This document shows, one piece after another, positions 1 through 7,796 of a DNA stretch of 14,141 nucleotides (positions within the stretch are counted from its first letter, which is position 1; each line of letters starts with the position of its first letter). The notes beneath the pieces are model-generated. The model was not told the origin of the DNA. It was given only the letters and a program-made list of their open reading frames with translations, and made no database searches. The DNA lies in contig JAEEJD010000211.1 in the NCBI GenBank assembly GCA_016281675.1, positions 1 through 14,141 on the forward strand. The letters are read 5' to 3'. The position numbers and the translations under genes were made by a program. The stretch comes from Lachnospiraceae bacterium. GTDB lineage: Bacteria > Bacillota_A > Clostridia > Lachnospirales > Lachnospiraceae.

Positions 1-779
1 AAGAACGCAGGGAAAACTATCTCCCGTCCCTTTTCGAGTATTTCTCTTCCGTCCTCGTATTTTCCGATGCCCTTATCGCCCCGATCGAGCGCCTCGTGCC
101 ATTCGTTTGCATTCTTCTCGTTGCTCCCAAGTATACTCAGTCTGTATCCGTCATCGGAGAACTTATGCGCCTCGGAAAGTGCATTGTCAAACCCCTCCAA
201 AGAATCCTCACTCATAAACGCCTCTATCGGCGCACCGCCAAGCGTCAGATCGATAAGACCGACCGCAACGCCGGTTTGGGCCCGAAGGTGCTTTGCCGTA
301 AAATATCCGACTGCGGAATATGCATCTATCGTATCCTTCGTAAACTTCTTCCACTCTCCCGTTTCCACATCGCGAATACTCTTTCCGAACACACCGTTTT
401 CGATAACCTTGAAAGAGCGAATAAGACCGTCATCCGGCGAATCCCACTCATGCGGATACGTCTCCCTGACGCGCTCCATCGGAAATTCCATATTTGACTG
501 TCCGCCGATCACGACAACATCACCTGTCATGATATCATCGCTTTTTACCGCATCGCCCGCCTCGTCGGTTGCGGACAGGGTATACGGGCCTCCCGCTTCC
601 ATTGCGGGAAAGATCGCATCAAATCTTCCGGTTTCATCGGCGATGCAATCTACCGTCTTATCCGCAAGTTTAACCGTAACCTTCTTATCAGGTGTTCCCC
701 ACCCCCACACATGAATCTCTTTGTTTCTCTGAAGTATTGCCCCGTCGGCAAATACTCTTGCCAATGTGATATCAGACAT
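1..779 (-). CDS. SASA-type carbohydrate acetylesterase (sialate O-acetylesterase family), 3' end cut by window
   Basis: An open frame runs from ATG at 779 to the left window edge; 259 codons are visible and the C-terminus is missing. A GGQSNM block at residues 92-97 carries the expected nucleophile Ser95 of the SASA/SGNH esterase fold. A second family block, GLIDLTLGGAPIEAF, lies at 174-188. Residues 1-80 look like the N-terminal beta-rich domain of sialate O-acetylesterase-like proteins. There is no signal peptide, so cytoplasmic action is inferred. An AAGGAG ribosome binding site precedes the start. The gene begins 39 bases after the GH115 alpha-glucuronidase stop, so the two probably share a transcript. 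Family members remove O-acetyl groups from sugars. Despite the family name, the neighbour makes acetylated xylo-oligosaccharides a more likely substrate than sialic acid. Family confidence is high; the substrate is inference. Confidence 0.86.
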   Translation of the reverse strand, partial: MSDITLARVFADGAILQRNKEIHVWGWGTPDKKVTVKLADKTVDCIADETGRFDAIFPAMEAGGPYTLSATDEAGDAVKSDDIMTGDVVVIGGQSNMEFPMERVRETYPHEWDSPDDGLIRSFKVIENGVFGKSIRDVETGEWKKFTKDTIDAYSAVGYFTAKHLRAQTGVAVGLIDLTLGGAPIEAFMSEDSLEGFDNALSEAHKFSDDGYRLSILGSNEKNANEWHEALDRGDKGIGKYEDGREILEKGREIVFPAF

Positions 780-818
780 ATCCTTCTCCTTAATCATTTA
801 ACACTGCCATGTGACCGT

Positions 819-3734
819 TCACGAGTGAAAACTCTCGCCGGGTCCCGTGTACGAGTACGGAAGGCTGACCGCCTCGGGTGTTATCACTATCTTTTCAAGA
901 ACGAATCCGGGAGACAATGCGCTTATCGTTATCTCATTCATTCCCTTTTTCAGATCGAGTACGGTATCCTTTAAGCGCATATTGTCAAGAACTCCCCGCT
1001 CCCACGGCCCGTTTCCGTCAGTAACCTCAAACCCTTCTGGTATCATGTTGACCTCGATGCTCTTTTCCCCGTTTGCCGCGATACCGAAGATGATCCTTCC
1101 GTCGTTACGGATCGGATTCGCCGGTGTCGTATATACCCTTACATTGTATCGTCCCTCATCCTTCAGAAGCACATTGTATGTAACGGCAGGTGCATTCTGC
1201 GCGGTAAAGAAGACATCCTGCGGATATGCCTTTACAGCGGCATCACACGGTCCGAGTCCTTCAACGGTCTCAAAGCTTCCTGACTGCGAATCGCTCTTTT
1301 TCGCATAATCAACCGCCGCGATCGAAATATATCTTGTGTGTTCTATCCTGTCGTTACCGCAGAACAGGAATGTGTTTGCCGGAAGCTGCTCGGTATCCTT
1401 CGGATTATATACCGGAACATCGATGTTTATGGTACCGCCTTCGTATTTGATCGTTACCTTTCCGACGGCATATTCCTCGCCGTTCATCTTCATCCTGTCC
1501 GCAAATATGAATATCCTTCGCTTATTGCCGCATTTGACGCTCTTGCCGGGCTCTATGATATCAAGGAACTCATCCTGTGTGGTTATGTCGTATGATACTT
1601 TTTCCTCCGATGCCGTGGACAGTTCTATCGATCCTCCGCAAACGAGCGGATCAAGGGCCGATGTGAGTGTGATGGTCCTGCCCGACCAGAAGCCACCCTC
1701 CGTATGCTCTCCGGTATCGGGAATAAGAGCTATAAGGCGCGGTTTGTCCGCAGGCTCTATCGTATGGATGATAGGATTGCGACACTCCTCCTCGCACCAG
1801 TGCGTAAAACCGATATGTTCCGACAGGCCCATTCCGTACCATTTTCCTTTGCCTATCGAATGAAGTTTTTCGACAAGCTTTTTGTCACACTTCAGGCATT
1901 CACGTATCTCCTTCGCTATGCTGTTGCATACTGTGGAACCTATAAGCGCATAGGCGTGATTTTGGCTCGTAAGAGCCCACATCTTTTGTATGTTGAGCGC
2001 GCCGATAAGCGGCACATATACGATCTCGTAAAACGCGGATGCCGTATCGTTCGGCATTGCCTTGTACATACTCTGTGCAAGATCCATAAGCCTTCCGCAC
2101 TCTTTTATGATGCGTTCACTCTCTCCGTACGCAAAAGGCGCGTAAACACTGTCGTTTACAGCCTCCGTGCGTCGCATTGACGTGATCTTCGTATAACCTG
2201 TAAGCAGCGTTTCGATATCGGCCTTTTCCTCATCCGAAAGTGCTGCAAAGTTTGATGCGACAAATTCCTTCGTAAAGTTTGCTGCACTGCTTTTGTCGGA
2301 AGTTCCCCTGTGCTCGAAGTCGTATGCCAGTTCCATAAAGAACGACAGCGGATATTCGTGTGTGAATATGTCTCCGACATTTACTATCCATGCCTCACGG
2401 ATGCCGTGATCGTACGCCGTTGTCATCTCTTCCCATATCTTGGGCAGATAGTTCGTATTAAACCATTCGTATGAAACCGGAAGACCGTGATAATCCATAT
2501 GATAATACAGGCCCCAGCCACCGCTTCTGTCCCTCATTTCCTCGGAAGGTACCGTACGGAGATTGCCGTAGTTGTCGTCGGAAAGCATGACCGTCACGCC
2601 GTCAAGCTCGGGATCCTTGAATATACCGGGATTATCGTCATCCCCGTAGAAGAACTTCTCAACCTCTTTATATACAACAAAGAGCCTCGGAATGTCCCTG
2701 ATATCCTTCCCGACTCCTTCGGCGATAAGAGCGTTCTGTGTCTTGATCACATCTCTCAAAAGTTCTATGTTGTCGGCCGTTGATCCTTCCTTGCATATAG
2801 CCGTATCCGCTTCGCCGCGCATCCCCACCGTATAGATGTTCTCGAATGCACTGCGCTTTGCTATGCCGTCCCTCCAGAACCTGATTATGCCTTCTCTGTT
2901 CTTTGTAAAATCCCATGCATCGCCGTATTCGGACTCAGGTCCGCGTACATGCGAGTACTCCTCTCCCTGCCGCATACACGGCTCATGATGAGAGGTTCCC
3001 ATTATTACCCCAAGTTCGTCGGCAAGTTCGGCACTGGCAAGGCCCGGTCCGTCCTCCGAAAAAACGGAACTCCACATCGCAGGCCACAGGTAATTTCCCT
3101 TCAGGCGAAGGAGCAGTTCGAATACTTTCTCGTAAACCTTGACGCTGAAACCGCCGTAATTCTTCCCGCAGAAGTTCCCGAATGCAGGCCACTCATCGTT
3201 TATGAAGAATCCTCTGTATCTTACGGACGGGGTCTTGGATATGACAGTATCATCTTTTGTAAATGTAAGTTCGGATATCTGAGCGGGACTTATATCAAGC
3301 CAGCCCGAAAGAGGTGATACGCCGATCATCTCGGACAGCTTGAACAGGCCGTATATCGTTCCTCTCTTGTCGCTTCCCGCAATGACTATCGCCGACTCAA
3401 ACGTAAAGCCTTCAAACTCCAGATCATCGATAACGCTGAAGGAATACACCTCGCTCTCTCCCGCGATATCAAATAGGTTGATCGCACCCGCGGCCGCAAG
3501 ACCGTCAAGGATCCGGCTGCATCCGACAGTCCCGAAGAACACGGGATATTCAAAGAATCCCGCGGTATCGCGAAAATCATTGTATTCGATACCTATAGGC
3601 TTGGCACCGAATACCTTCTCCATGTCCTCGCGGACTTTGCCCGCAATCTTACGAACGCCGGAAAATGCGCACTCCTCATATATGAATACTATCTGATTCT
3701 CTCTTATGTTCTTGTTTGAAATATTAAATCCCAT
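819..3734 (-). CDS. GH115 xylan alpha-1,2-glucuronidase, intracellular
   Basis: A full-length 971-residue protein of glycoside hydrolase family 115, whose members remove glucuronic or 4-O-methylglucuronic acid side chains from xylan and its oligosaccharides. Family-like blocks, in order: a small alpha/beta N-terminal domain (about 1-165), SVRYRGFFINDE (170-181), KVFELLLRLKGNYLWPAMW (203-221), MGTSHHEP (245-252), the acidic stretch SDDNYGNLR (385-393) and the NVGDIFTHEYPL region (452-463). From about residue 800 a beta-rich C-terminal domain resembles the GH115_C domain, ending in LPYSYTGPGESF. No signal peptide is visible, so the enzyme should act on imported oligosaccharides. The start is ATG 3734 with an AGAGGA site 8 bases upstream. 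It is the first gene of a unit with the downstream acetylesterase. Exact catalytic residues were not assigned because no alignment was possible. Confidence 0.93.
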   Translation of the reverse strand: MGFNISNKNIRENQIVFIYEECAFSGVRKIAGKVREDMEKVFGAKPIGIEYNDFRDTAGFFEYPVFFGTVGCSRILDGLAAAGAINLFDIAGESEVYSFSVIDDLEFEGFTFESAIVIAGSDKRGTIYGLFKLSEMIGVSPLSGWLDISPAQISELTFTKDDTVISKTPSVRYRGFFINDEWPAFGNFCGKNYGGFSVKVYEKVFELLLRLKGNYLWPAMWSSVFSEDGPGLASAELADELGVIMGTSHHEPCMRQGEEYSHVRGPESEYGDAWDFTKNREGIIRFWRDGIAKRSAFENIYTVGMRGEADTAICKEGSTADNIELLRDVIKTQNALIAEGVGKDIRDIPRLFVVYKEVEKFFYGDDDNPGIFKDPELDGVTVMLSDDNYGNLRTVPSEEMRDRSGGWGLYYHMDYHGLPVSYEWFNTNYLPKIWEEMTTAYDHGIREAWIVNVGDIFTHEYPLSFFMELAYDFEHRGTSDKSSAANFTKEFVASNFAALSDEEKADIETLLTGYTKITSMRRTEAVNDSVYAPFAYGESERIIKECGRLMDLAQSMYKAMPNDTASAFYEIVYVPLIGALNIQKMWALTSQNHAYALIGSTVCNSIAKEIRECLKCDKKLVEKLHSIGKGKWYGMGLSEHIGFTHWCEEECRNPIIHTIEPADKPRLIALIPDTGEHTEGGFWSGRTITLTSALDPLVCGGSIELSTASEEKVSYDITTQDEFLDIIEPGKSVKCGNKRRIFIFADRMKMNGEEYAVGKVTIKYEGGTINIDVPVYNPKDTEQLPANTFLFCGNDRIEHTRYISIAAVDYAKKSDSQSGSFETVEGLGPCDAAVKAYPQDVFFTAQNAPAVTYNVLLKDEGRYNVRVYTTPANPIRNDGRIIFGIAANGEKSIEVNMIPEGFEVTDGNGPWERGVLDNMRLKDTVLDLKKGMNEITISALSPGFVLEKIVITPEAVSLPYSYTGPGESFHS

Positions 3735-3775
3735 GACATGTCCTCTTTTATCGACTTGCGCCGGCGATAGGAATT

Positions 3776-3781
3776 ATTATA
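3776..3781 (-). promoter_or_regulatory. Candidate -10 box for the GH115/esterase unit
   Basis: TATAAT on the minus strand, about 40 bases before the GH115 start. No TTGACA-like -35 lies at 16-18 bases; that position falls inside the adjacent 11-bp inverted repeat. This would fit an activator-dependent promoter, which is inference. Confidence 0.4.
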
Positions 3782-3790
3782 TCATATAAT
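3776..3790. promoter_or_regulatory. 15-bp perfect palindrome spanning both divergent -10 boxes
   Basis: ATTATATCATATAAT is a perfect 7-1-7 inverted repeat. Its right half holds the plus-strand TATAAT (3785-3790) and its left half the minus-strand TATAAT (3776-3781). It may simply be two back-to-back -10 elements, or a dimeric repressor site that would block both genes. The 7-1-7 layout recalls Fur/PerR-type boxes, but the bases do not match those consensus sequences well. Confidence 0.4.
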
Positions 3791-3813
3791 GAGAATCGGG
3801 GACGATTCTCATT
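3788..3813. repeat. 11-bp inverted repeat (hairpin or operator) in the divergent region
   Basis: AATGAGAATCG (3788-3798) and CGATTCTCATT (3803-3813) are perfect reverse complements around the loop GGGA. TTCTCATT is directly repeated at 3813-3820. It lies just downstream of the candidate plus-strand -10, so it would be at the 5' end of the lipoprotein mRNA. It could be an operator, an mRNA hairpin or a REP-like dispersed element. Confidence 0.5.
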
Positions 3814-3840
3814 TCTCATTTTTCAGACCGGAGGAAGATC

Positions 3841-4677
3841 ATGAAAAACAGATTGATAATCACAGGAATAATATGTGCGTTAAGCATTACGGCTACGGGA
3901 TGCAAGAGCGCGGATACAGATGCGGCTACGATTGTAAACGAGCCTGTCGAGGAAAAGAAAATAGAGGTTGTTTCGAATATCGAACCCGTCAAGGAGACAC
4001 AGGAGACAGCCGAAACATCCGATACGGTCGAAGAACCCGAAGCTTCTGAAGTTTCAGAAATATCCGAAGCAGCCGATACTGCGGACGAAATCGAAAAGCC
4101 CGAGGTTCCCGACACATCGGATCCGAAGACAAAAGCGATCGTATGGCTCGGTGATTCGCTCACACAGGGGTCACTCGGAGATAACAACGACAATCTTCCG
4201 GGGGCACCTTATGAGACGCTCAAAAAATTCGTTAACGTTCCGGTTGAAGGCTACGGCCTGTACGGAACGAATACACATGACATTTTCTGGGCATACAGGG
4301 ATGAAGATCATTTCAACCAGAAGGTCGATCCGGACAAGACATACATATTCTGGGTAGGATCATGTGACTGGTGTCCAGATGAGGGAGCGAACGCAAACAC
4401 CGCGCCGGTCATCGCTGAGATAGACAACTTCATCGCCCAGAACGGAGGCGTCAAGAACTATATCGTTATTGGAACAACATCACGCCACAGGCTCGGCGAT
4501 CTGTACATTCCGATCAACAAAGATCTTGCGGCGCATTACGGACAGCACTATATGGACTGTATCGATATCATCAACCAATACGGATACTCTCCCGACAGAA
4601 CGCACCTGTCACAGGCAACATACGACGCCGTCGCAAAGGCGGTTTATGAGAAGCTGAAGACACTCGGTTATATCTGA
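3841..4677 (+). CDS. SGNH/GDSL-type hydrolase lipoprotein
   Basis: A 278-residue predicted lipoprotein, the only plus-strand gene here. The N-terminus has a Lys/Arg start, a hydrophobic core and a lipobox-like ATGC with Cys21 as the expected lipidation site. Residues about 25-95 form an acidic, Ser/Thr/Pro-rich, low-complexity linker that would hold the domain away from the membrane. The hydrolase domain follows: block I GDSLTQGS with Ser106, block II around YGLYGTNT (139-145), and a terminal DRTHL with Asp252 and His255. The usual GxND block III reads GSCDW (173-177), so the oxyanion Asn is absent and a CDWC pair (175-178) occupies that site. A GGAGGA site lies 6-7 bases upstream of the ATG. 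Divergence from the xylan unit suggests, without proving, an extracellular deacetylase. Substrate is unknown. Confidence 0.85.
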   Translation: MKNRLIITGIICALSITATGCKSADTDAATIVNEPVEEKKIEVVSNIEPVKETQETAETSDTVEEPEASEVSEISEAADTADEIEKPEVPDTSDPKTKAIVWLGDSLTQGSLGDNNDNLPGAPYETLKKFVNVPVEGYGLYGTNTHDIFWAYRDEDHFNQKVDPDKTYIFWVGSCDWCPDEGANANTAPVIAEIDNFIAQNGGVKNYIVIGTTSRHRLGDLYIPINKDLAAHYGQHYMDCIDIINQYGYSPDRTHLSQATYDAVAKAVYEKLKTLGYI

Positions 4678-4686
4678 TTCATACAA

Positions 4687-4718
4687 AAACGGCACTGTGG
4701 AATTCCACAGTGCCGTTT
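4687..4718. terminator. Bidirectional intrinsic terminator between convergent genes
   Basis: AAACGGCACTGTGG and CCACAGTGCCGTTT form a perfect 14-bp stem around AATT. Reading minus, the stem is followed directly by TTTTT, ideal for the CofE-like gene. Reading plus, a T-rich stretch follows, serving the lipoprotein gene that stops at 4677. Both genes end within 15 bases of it. Confidence 0.9.
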
Positions 4719-4732
4719 GATTTATTATGTTT

Positions 4733-5926
4733 TTAATTTGTGTAGTTATCGAAATATCCCTGCACGAGCACAACCGGTGTTCCCTTATCTCCGGAACCCG
4801 ATGTCAGATCACACAGCGATCCGATCAGGTCGGTAAGCTGTCTCGGGGTTGTTCCCTCACTCACCATCTTTCCTACAAGGTTCGAATCCTTTTCCTTGAT
4901 GCTCTTTGAGATTGCTTCCTTCAGTTCATCCCCCGAAAGCTTCGCAAAATCATTGTCCGCAAGGTACTTGATCTTAACCTCGTTAGGAGTACCGATAAGG
5001 CCCTTTGTAAATGCGGGTGATACAACGGGATCCGCGAGTTCCCATATTTTTCCTTTGGGATCCTTAAACGCTCCGTCACCGTATACCATGACTTCAACAT
5101 GCTTGCCCGTTCTGTCGAGAATGACCTTCTGAACTCCTTCAACAAGATCCTGACAGTCTCTCGGGAAGAGCTTAACCTGACCTTCGGTTGCCTTGTTTGA
5201 TCCGAGAAGTCCGTACTTCTCATTGTATCCGCTGTCGTTAACGGGTGCGTTCATGATCTCATCGAGTCCGAACACTCTCTCGGCACCTGCGGCCTTTAAT
5301 ATCCTCTTGGTCCTTGCTCTCGTATGGATATCGCAGTTTATAACGTTCTTTGTATAATCAAGAATAGCCTTGGGCTGGTTTGCGAAGATTATCTCAACGT
5401 CGCATCCCTCTTCCTTGATGATGTCGCTGTAATACTCCACGTAATCTACACCCGTGAACTCATGCTTCGTATACCCGAAAACTTCACGGTAACGCTCAAG
5501 CGTGAGCACATCACTGTAAGGATTGATACCCGCCTCATCGACCTTGTCGATTGAAACGAGCTCGTTACCGACCTCATCCGAAGGATAGGAAAGCTGCAGG
5601 ACGATCTTCTTGCATCCCATTGCTATACCCTTTAAACAGATCGCGAAACGGTTTCTCGAAAGGATCGGAAACATTACTCCGACCGTATCTCCGCCGAGCT
5701 TGTTCTTGACGTCTTCGGCGATATCATTCACCGTGCAGTAATTACCCTGGCTTCTCGCAACTATCGATTCGGTCATCGAGATGACGTCTCTGTCGCGAAG
5801 TTCAAAGCCTTCGATGCGGGCCGCTTCAATAACGCTGTCCGTAACTATCTGGATAAGATCGTCTCCTTCACGGATGATCGGACAACGGATACCTCTTGAT
5901 ACTGTTCCGACTCTTCTCTCTCCCAA
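4733..5926 (-). CDS. CofE-like (F420-0:gamma-glutamyl ligase family, PF01996-type) protein
   Basis: I recognise this as the long Clostridial relative of CofE, the ligase that adds glutamate to coenzyme F420-0. Supporting stretches, numbered from the upstream ATG at 5941, are TVSRGIRCPIIREGDDL (13-29), TESIVARSQGNY (57-68), VMFPILSRNRF (89-99) and YGDGAFKDPKGKIWELADP (287-305). At about 400 residues it is far longer than the roughly 250-residue archaeal CofE. No F420 genes are nearby and fermentative Clostridia are not known for F420, so the acceptor is unknown; a folate-type or other gamma-glutamyl acceptor is possible. The start is set at TTG 5926 because GGAGG (5935-5939) lies 8 bases upstream. 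The ATG at 5941 overlaps that GGAGG and has no site of its own. The gene follows tsf across a hairpin-rich gap and ends at a strong terminator. Confidence 0.78.
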   Translation of the reverse strand: MGERRVGTVSRGIRCPIIREGDDLIQIVTDSVIEAARIEGFELRDRDVISMTESIVARSQGNYCTVNDIAEDVKNKLGGDTVGVMFPILSRNRFAICLKGIAMGCKKIVLQLSYPSDEVGNELVSIDKVDEAGINPYSDVLTLERYREVFGYTKHEFTGVDYVEYYSDIIKEEGCDVEIIFANQPKAILDYTKNVINCDIHTRARTKRILKAAGAERVFGLDEIMNAPVNDSGYNEKYGLLGSNKATEGQVKLFPRDCQDLVEGVQKVILDRTGKHVEVMVYGDGAFKDPKGKIWELADPVVSPAFTKGLIGTPNEVKIKYLADNDFAKLSGDELKEAISKSIKEKDSNLVGKMVSEGTTPRQLTDLIGSLCDLTSGSGDKGTPVVLVQGYFDNYTN

Positions 5927-5934
5927 AACAAATA

Positions 5935-5939
5935 CCTCC
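5935..5939 (-). promoter_or_regulatory. Ribosome binding site deciding the CofE-like start
   Basis: GGAGG lies 8 bases before TTG 5926. The in-frame ATG at 5939-5941 supplies the first G of this motif, so it cannot use it. The product would start MGERRVGTVSRG. Confidence 0.65.
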
Positions 5940-5949
5940 ATAATATGAT

Positions 5950-6052
5950 GGAAAACAGATTTATCTGTTTTCCCGCGCCAATTGCGTACCGCTGAAAGCG
6001 GTTACCTTACGCAATCGTGTGCATCCACAATGCGTGATCAGAATGATCACGC
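5950..6052 (-). other. Three consecutive hairpins in the tsf/CofE-like gap
   Basis: In transcript order: a 9-bp stem GCGTGATCA/TGATCACGC (6032-6052) that includes the tsf stop codon; a two-part stem at 5981-6015 (inner ACCGCT/AGCGGT, outer ATTGCGT/ACGCAAT); and an 11-bp stem at 5950-5973 (GGAAAACAGAT/ATCTGTTTTCC). None is followed by a clear U-tract, so RNase processing, 3'-end protection or attenuation fits better than a simple terminator. Confidence 0.6.
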
Positions 6053-6967
6053 GTTCATCTGAGCTGCAACTTCGGCAGCAAAGTCCTCGTTCTTCTTCTC
6101 CATTCCTTCGCCTACTTCGAAACGAACGAACTTGTCGATAACAAGATCCTTGTCAACGGACTCAAGATACTTTGCAACGGACTGCTTTCCGTCTTCAGCC
6201 TTAACATATACCTGATCAAGAAGACAGAATTCCTTCATCTCCTTATTGATACGTCCCATTACCATGCCTTCCTTAACCTTGTCGGGCTTAGCTGCTTCCT
6301 TGGGATCGTTCTCGATCTGAGCAAGGATGATCTCTTTTTCCTTTGCAAGGAAATCCTGATCAACATCCTTCTGCGAGATGAACTTGGGTGAAAGAGCCGC
6401 AACCTGCATTGCGATGTTCTGAAGTGCTTCCTTTACACCGTCGGAAACATTTGCGCATTTGGCGGATACAAGAACACCGATCCTTCCGCCGCCATGCAGA
6501 TATGTTGCGATATAGTCGCCCTCGACTCTTGTAAATCTTCTTACGGAAAGTTTCTCACCGATCTTTGCAGTCTTATCTACAACAAGATCACGAAGTCCGT
6601 CCTTATCGAGAAGCGCCTCAACATCCTCTCCTTCGCTGCCGCCTGCCATGCCTGATGCAAGAGCCTTATCGGCAACTGTCTGTACGAACTCCTGGAATAC
6701 TTCATTCTTTGCGACAAAGTCCGTCTCGGAATTGACTTCCGCAACAACAGCGACTTTGCAGTCATCCGTTCTTGCAACGCGGCAGATACCCTCTGCTGCG
6801 ATACGGCTTGCCTTCTTCTCTGCCTTTGCTGCACCTGACTTTCTGAGGTACTCTACGGCAGCATCCATATCTCCGTCTGTCTCACCGAGTGCCTTCTTAC
6901 AATCCATCATGCCGGCACCGGTCATTTCACGCAATTCTTTTACCATTCCTGCGGTAATATTAGCCAT
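6047..6967 (-). CDS. tsf: Translation elongation factor Ts
   Basis: A 306-residue EF-Ts, the guanine nucleotide exchange factor that reloads EF-Tu with GTP in the cytoplasm. The N-terminal UBA-like domain (about 1-45) has MVKELREMTGAGMMDCKKAL. It is followed by the signature TDFVAKN (82-88), which in the family contacts EF-Tu, and then the core domains. Length is usual for Firmicutes EF-Ts. The start is ATG 6967 with AGGAGG upstream. It begins 37 bases after the rpsB stop with no promoter or terminator visible between, so it should be cotranscribed with rpsB, the common bacterial arrangement. The stop codon lies inside a 9-bp hairpin that opens the structured gap before the CofE-like gene. 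Confidence 0.98.
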   Translation of the reverse strand: MANITAGMVKELREMTGAGMMDCKKALGETDGDMDAAVEYLRKSGAAKAEKKASRIAAEGICRVARTDDCKVAVVAEVNSETDFVAKNEVFQEFVQTVADKALASGMAGGSEGEDVEALLDKDGLRDLVVDKTAKIGEKLSVRRFTRVEGDYIATYLHGGGRIGVLVSAKCANVSDGVKEALQNIAMQVAALSPKFISQKDVDQDFLAKEKEIILAQIENDPKEAAKPDKVKEGMVMGRINKEMKEFCLLDQVYVKAEDGKQSVAKYLESVDKDLVIDKFVRFEVGEGMEKKNEDFAAEVAAQMNA

Positions 6968-7004
6968 TTATTTTTCCTCCTGTATCAAATACCCAAAACT
7001 ATCC

Positions 7005-7769
7005 TTATGCTTCCTCTGAAGCCTCAGCAGCCTCATCCTGTGATGCATCGGCTGTATCGGTTCCTTCAGCGCTATCCTCTGCGCTCTCGCCCTGGTTTGC
7101 TTCGATAACGGCATCAGCCATCTTGGACACGATGAGCTTAACGGCTCTGATCGCATCATCGTTACCGGGGATAACGTAGTCAAGCTCTTCGGGATCGCAG
7201 TTTGTATCGGCAATACCGATAAGAGTGATACCGAGTGAATGAGCTTCCTGAACACAGATGTGCTCCTTCTTGGGATCTACAACGAAGATGGCATCGGGGA
7301 TCTTCTTCATATCCTTGATACCGCCGAGGTTCTTCTCAAGCTTCTCCCATTCCTTCTTAAGACCTATGACTTCCTTCTTGGGAAGAACGTCAAAGGTTCC
7401 GTCCTGGCTCATTCTCTCTATGTCTTTGAGTCTCTTGATACGTGACTGAATCGTCTTGAAGTTTGTAAGCATACCGCCAAGCCATCTCTCGTTGACGTAG
7501 TACATTCCGCAACGTTCTGCTTCAGACTGTACAGCATCCTGAGCCTGCTTCTTGGTTCCTACAAAAAGAATTGTTCCGCCGTTTGATACGATCTCGGATA
7601 CCGCATTATACGCATCGTCAACCATTCCGACGGACTTCTGGAGATCGATGATGTAGATACCATTTCTCTCCATGTAGATGTACGGAGCCATCTTAGGGTT
7701 CCATCTTCTTGTCTGGTGTCCGAAATGAACACCTGCTTCCAACAGCTGTTTCATGGAAATTACGCTCAT
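7005..7769 (-). CDS. rpsB: 30S ribosomal protein S2
   Basis: A 254-residue small-subunit protein S2. The N-terminus [27 protein letters not shown] and the block [12 protein letters not shown] are typical of S2. The protein ends in an acidic Glu/Asp/Ala tail of about 30 residues, a variable extension seen in many S2 proteins. ATG 7769 was chosen because AGGAGG (7779-7784) lies 9 bases upstream. An in-frame TTG at 7775 is only 3 bases from that site. It is the first gene of the rpsB-tsf unit and has a promoter at 7892-7920 with a structured leader. In E. coli, S2 represses its own mRNA through the 5' leader. Similar control here is inference from the leader. Confidence 0.98.
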   Translation of the reverse strand: MSVISMKQLLEAGVHFGHQTRRWNPKMAPYIYMERNGIYIIDLQKSVGMVDDAYNAVSEIVSNGGTILFVGTKKQAQDAVQSEAERCGMYYVNERWLGGMLTNFKTIQSRIKRLKDIERMSQDGTFDVLPKKEVIGLKKEWEKLEKNLGGIKDMKKIPDAIFVVDPKKEHICVQEAHSLGITLIGIADTNCDPEELDYVIPGNDDAIRAVKLIVSKMADAVIEANQGESAEDSAEGTDTADASQDEAAEASEEA

Positions 7770-7778
7770 ATTCAATTA

Positions 7779-7784
7779 CCTCCT
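7779..7784 (-). promoter_or_regulatory. rpsB ribosome binding site
   Basis: AGGAGG 9 bases before ATG 7769, favouring that start over the TTG two codons upstream. Confidence 0.85.
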
Positions 7785-7796
7785 GGTTTAAGCTTC

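Noticed and set aside
67..714. Plus-strand open frame of 215 codons
   Set aside because: It lies antisense to the acetylesterase frame that contains GQSNM and other family blocks; its Ser/Pro-rich translation is typical of a shadow frame.
1336..1863. Plus-strand frame of 175 codons inside GH115
   Set aside because: The opposite strand carries continuous GH115 coding sequence with family blocks; this one has no motif or ribosome binding site.
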